From assembly GCA_003118195.1 (NCBI GenBank), contig BEXV01000957.1, forward strand, positions 238,121 to 258,998: 20,878 nucleotides of DNA, in the 5' to 3' direction. Shown here in pieces: positions 18,036 to 20,878 of this stretch (positions are counted from its first letter, which is position 1; each line of letters opens with the position of its first letter). The notes beneath the pieces are model-generated. The model was not told the origin of the DNA, did no database searches, and saw only the letters and a program-made list of their open reading frames with translations. This DNA comes from Hemicentrotus pulcherrimus (taxonomy: Eukaryota; Echinodermata; Echinoidea; Camarodonta; Strongylocentrotidae). Position numbers and translations under genes: made by a program.

Positions 18036-18827
18036 TCTTCCTCTTTCACCCACGGTTGTACTTAAAATGAACGGTCTATGTAATTTATCCGTAATTATTA
18101 ACAGTGTGTATGTCTTCCCCAATTGCGGGCCCAATTGTTGACTAAAAATACTTTATGATACGACGTCCCTCGTATTAATGGAAATGTGTATGAATGCGGA
18201 GCTAATCGAAATGTTTCGGGCGTAACTAGTTGACTAAATGAGAAAAAATGGGAAATTTTCAATCATATTTAGTGCACTAGGAAGGGCTGCGCAAACATCC
18301 TTCAAATTCATTTGGTCTATTAAATCAGTGACAAATGGGCGAGAATTCAACTTCCAATTTTACATTATAAGCTTGACTGCCTAACTTATTCAGACCATAA
18401 GTCGCTAAATCTCTTCCTTTTCTATTCTTATTTTCAGAATGATTCCCAAAGCACGATTGAAAATTGGCGAATCGTTCGAGATTTAAGGCACAATGGCATC
18501 CCGGCCAGCTATCTATTTTCTTCCAGCGGGACTCTAAATTCCGACTCTGAATGCAAACATTGTCTCGTCTGATGGTATTCTTTTCCTAATCGCAGTGCTG
18601 CCAGACATAAAACATTATACCTCTATTTTACACGCCATCAATCTTATATCTTGGCATGCATTTACATGTGCACTAATAGAAATGTTTGAGTTTATTTATT
18701 TGAGGAATCAGCGAGTAGAGTCGCAAAACTTTAAGTTGCTGCAGCGTGCAGACGACAGATGAGACACCATATTGGCGGGAAACCGACTCGAAGACTTCGT
18801 GATTCTTAATTTGTGACCAACGCGCAC
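18036..18827 (-). repeat. Long inverted repeat, right arm
   Basis: This is the reverse complement of the left arm (10529-10976). It is longer because about 353 bases (18217-18569) have no counterpart on the left, where agctaatcgaaa-like and gatggtattc-like flanks are directly joined. Divergence is scattered, so the arms are old or were never homogenised. The arms could be terminal repeats of a large element or an inverted segmental duplication. Confidence 0.88.
18438..18572 (+). CDS. Possible terminal exon, domain not recognised
   Basis: A strong acceptor, with pyrimidine-rich ttctattcttattttcag ending at 18437, opens a 44-codon frame that ends in TGA at 18570-18572. It begins N-D-S-Q-S-T-I-E-N-W-R-I-V and has no family I recognise. 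It lies almost wholly within the segment absent from the left arm. No matching upstream exon is visible, so this is only a candidate. Confidence 0.2.
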   Translation, partial: NDSQSTIENWRIVRDLRHNGIPASYLFSSSGTLNSDSECKHCLV

Positions 18828-19423
18828 TTTTTCATTTTAATGCGCATGTCCGCGTTTCATGGTCTGGTTAACAAACGAGGAATGCACATTAACGACATTA
18901 TACAGACTTGGTGACCTATTCTTTTCCGTATAACTATCTGAATTGTGAATATCTCTTAACGAATTCTTCTAAGCGACACAAATGGAGTCTTATATATAAA
19001 TACTGAACATCTTGTGCACAAGAGGATACACAATGTGTTTTGTGAGTCTTGTATTGGTACCTTGCTAATCATTGTGAATCCATCTTTTATTCTGAACGAA
19101 GCCGGTAAGCTACTTTCTATGACCTTTTTCTTCCTAATTATTTGATGGTGAGTGATTTGGTCAACCCATTTCAATGTATGAGTGTTTAATGGTTGAGTAC
19201 ATTATATGTGATGTGAATATCTACAGTGATAAGCTTGTATCTCGCTTCGTTTCAATTCTTGGTTTTTAAAATGCACACGGGAGACGTCTAGTGGAGCGCG
19301 ATTCAAATATTACTTTTATATATTCCTTTGGAAATTTGTAGGAGATAACATCATTAAAGCAAGATTGTTGTTTTGTTCATAGGGCCTATACACATTGATA
19401 ATCATGTTATAATCACTATCATT
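18828..19423. other. Unassigned sequence
   Basis: No recognisable gene, RNA or repeat. A minus-strand frame at 18956-19174 has no known domain. Confidence 0.4.
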
Positions 19424-19455
19424 ATAGCAGTAGAGGCAGTAGTAGTAGAAGTAGC
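19424..19455. repeat. Short AGT trinucleotide repeat
   Basis: Interrupted gta/agt units, a smaller version of the array about 240 bases downstream. Confidence 0.85.
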
Positions 19456-19688
19456 ACGCCCGTACAAGCTTTTTTTAAAGGGGGCTCTTAGGGATGCCAC
19501 CTTGAGCCAGAGGTGAGAGTGAGACATTGAGAAGAAGTATAGAGCGCCCAAGCCCGAGGCGGGTAATAAGCACTAATATTTTTTTTTTTTTTTTGCTAAA
19601 CGGGGGTGGGGGGAATGGAGCACTTTTTTAAAATCAACACCCCCCTACTTGATCAAAAAAGTGGATAGCGACCCTAGTTTGTCACGGG
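19456..19688. other. Unassigned sequence between the two AGT arrays
   Basis: Homopolymer-rich stretch: T7 then A3 near 19470, T-run near 19580-19594, G-rich patch near 19602 and C-rich patch near 19640. No gene was seen. Confidence 0.4.
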
Positions 19689-19695
19689 GGTAGTA

Positions 19696-19732
<37 letters not shown>

Positions 19733-19797
19733 AAAGAGTAGTAGTAGTAGTAGTAGTAATGATAATAATAGTAGTAGTAGTAATACTAGTAGTAGTA
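19689..19797. repeat. AGT trinucleotide repeat array
   Basis: Long runs of agt/gta with interruptions by aga and aat units. The minus-strand Leu-rich frame is a translation of the repeat. Confidence 0.95.
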
Positions 19798-20859
19798 TTC
19801 TTCTTGTCGCATACAACACGATTAACCATGCATACTTGTAAGCGACATATACGACATTTTCAAAGCAGAGACATAATGAATAATGGGGTTGGGACAAGGG
19901 GTGGAAGGGGAGGGTAGGGGAGTGCCACCAATATCGCAAGCCCACAACGTATGAATTTAAATTAATGTGTTTTCAAGACTTGGGATAGGGGCGGCATCGC
20001 CTGGAGAGGTGCTTATATATCAATCATTTTGCTCATGCAGCTACTATTACAGCGGTGTATTCGATAAGAACAAACATAGATCATTGGCTCGATTATCTCT
20101 GTTTTTTGTGAATACATTTGAAATATAATATCATGTCGTTTAATCACGCATTTGATAAATTTGCGATTATTCCAGTCGGCTTTCCAATTGTGTTTTGAAA
20201 GTTCAAAAGGTTATGTTCGAAATTATCTGACCATTATACATTAACTTGTAAAGGCATTGTAATTGCAAATTCTAATTTCTACGGCAAGTTGAGGGAGAGA
20301 CATAAATCTTTCTATACCATTGGGGACGATTGAATATACTTTTTTCACAGAGAAAATATACAACGTATTCCATTATTCACGGAAATATAATAACAGAACT
20401 CGTTAGTCTTTATAAAGAGTTATTTGATGTATTCTTACTTTATTTTAGTAATGGCAAGTCTGCGGTTACGGATATACATATTTTTGGTATTGTGTAGTAA
20501 GTGTATCTTTTAGAAATTGATGAATGAGAAGCTATTTGGAAAGATGTATAACCTGGACCAGTGGCGTAGCACGGGTCAAGCCAAGAAGGGGACAGGATGC
20601 AGGCGCGAGTCGAAATACTATGTTGTTGTAATGCAAAAGAAGAAGGCAAACGAGTGCTGGGAATGTGTGTGGGTAGTATGATTTTCTTTTCACGGTACCT
20701 TCCCCTCACACTTTCTCCTTCATTTTCCATCGTGTTTATTCATTTGATTTTTTTTCTCTTCTTTTGTTTCCATCATAATTTTTCGCTCTTCATGGACCTT
20801 ATTGATTTTAATTTGGTTTCTATTTTGTTTGTTTGTTGTTGTTTTTTTCTCGATCCAAT
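19798..20859. other. Unassigned sequence to the window end
   Basis: AT-rich sequence without a recognisable gene. The string ccagtggcgtagc at 20568-20580 resembles a motif often seen at ends of repetitive elements, but I found no partner end. Confidence 0.35.
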
Positions 20860-20878
20860 GGGGGGGGGGGGGGGGGGG
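20860..20878. repeat. Terminal G run at the window edge
   Basis: Nineteen consecutive G residues end the window. The most likely cause is a contig end or sequencing stop at a homopolymer. Confidence 0.95.

Noticed and set aside
17759..18134. Pro/Ser/Leu-rich and Glu/Arg-rich frames
   Set aside because: They arise from the CT repeat and C run beside the right arm.

Overview
The window looks like animal nuclear DNA, most likely from a marine deuterostome and probably an echinoderm. It has small EGF exons with GT-AG phase-1 introns, tRNA-derived SINEs, a LINE relic, foldback elements and many simple repeats. It shows no bacterial gene organisation. The echinoderm call rests on one gene, on the + strand between about 816 and 8148. 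It has four single-exon EGF domains followed by an exon that starts an avidin fold. EGF repeats joined to an avidin-like domain are the known architecture of sea urchin fibropellins, which are extracellular apical-lamina proteins. The species cannot be determined from the sequence.

Layout. 1-415: nothing recognised. 413-1562 and 2859-4170: two diverged copies of one block, each carrying an EGF exon (816-929, 3419-3535). The EGF2 exon (1756-1869) lies between them. Its counterpart in the second copy seems to survive only as a dead stub at 4244-4276. A second repeated block (2345-2858 and 4345-4856) precedes EGF3 and EGF4 (4886-4996). The next intron (4997-8027) holds a minus-strand LINE relic (about 5165-6965) split by a 312-bp foldback element. 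The avidin exon is at 8028-8148; no confident continuation of the avidin domain was found downstream.

From 8150 onward the DNA is intronic or intergenic and repeat-rich. It has three minus-strand copies and one plus-strand fragment of one tRNA-derived SINE family, two hairpin elements, a minisatellite, and long GA/CT, AC, GAT and AGT tracts. A long imperfect inverted repeat (about 10529-10976 against 18036-18827) flanks about 7 kb with no recognisable gene. The window ends in a 19-base G run, and a 17-base C run next to an N lies inside the LINE relic; both suggest sequencing or assembly limits.

The EGF exons all start and end in phase 1, so they can be duplicated, lost or skipped without shifting the frame. 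The duplicated blocks and the dead exon stub record that process. The gene is partial: no start exon, signal peptide, complete avidin domain or polyadenylation site was identified.
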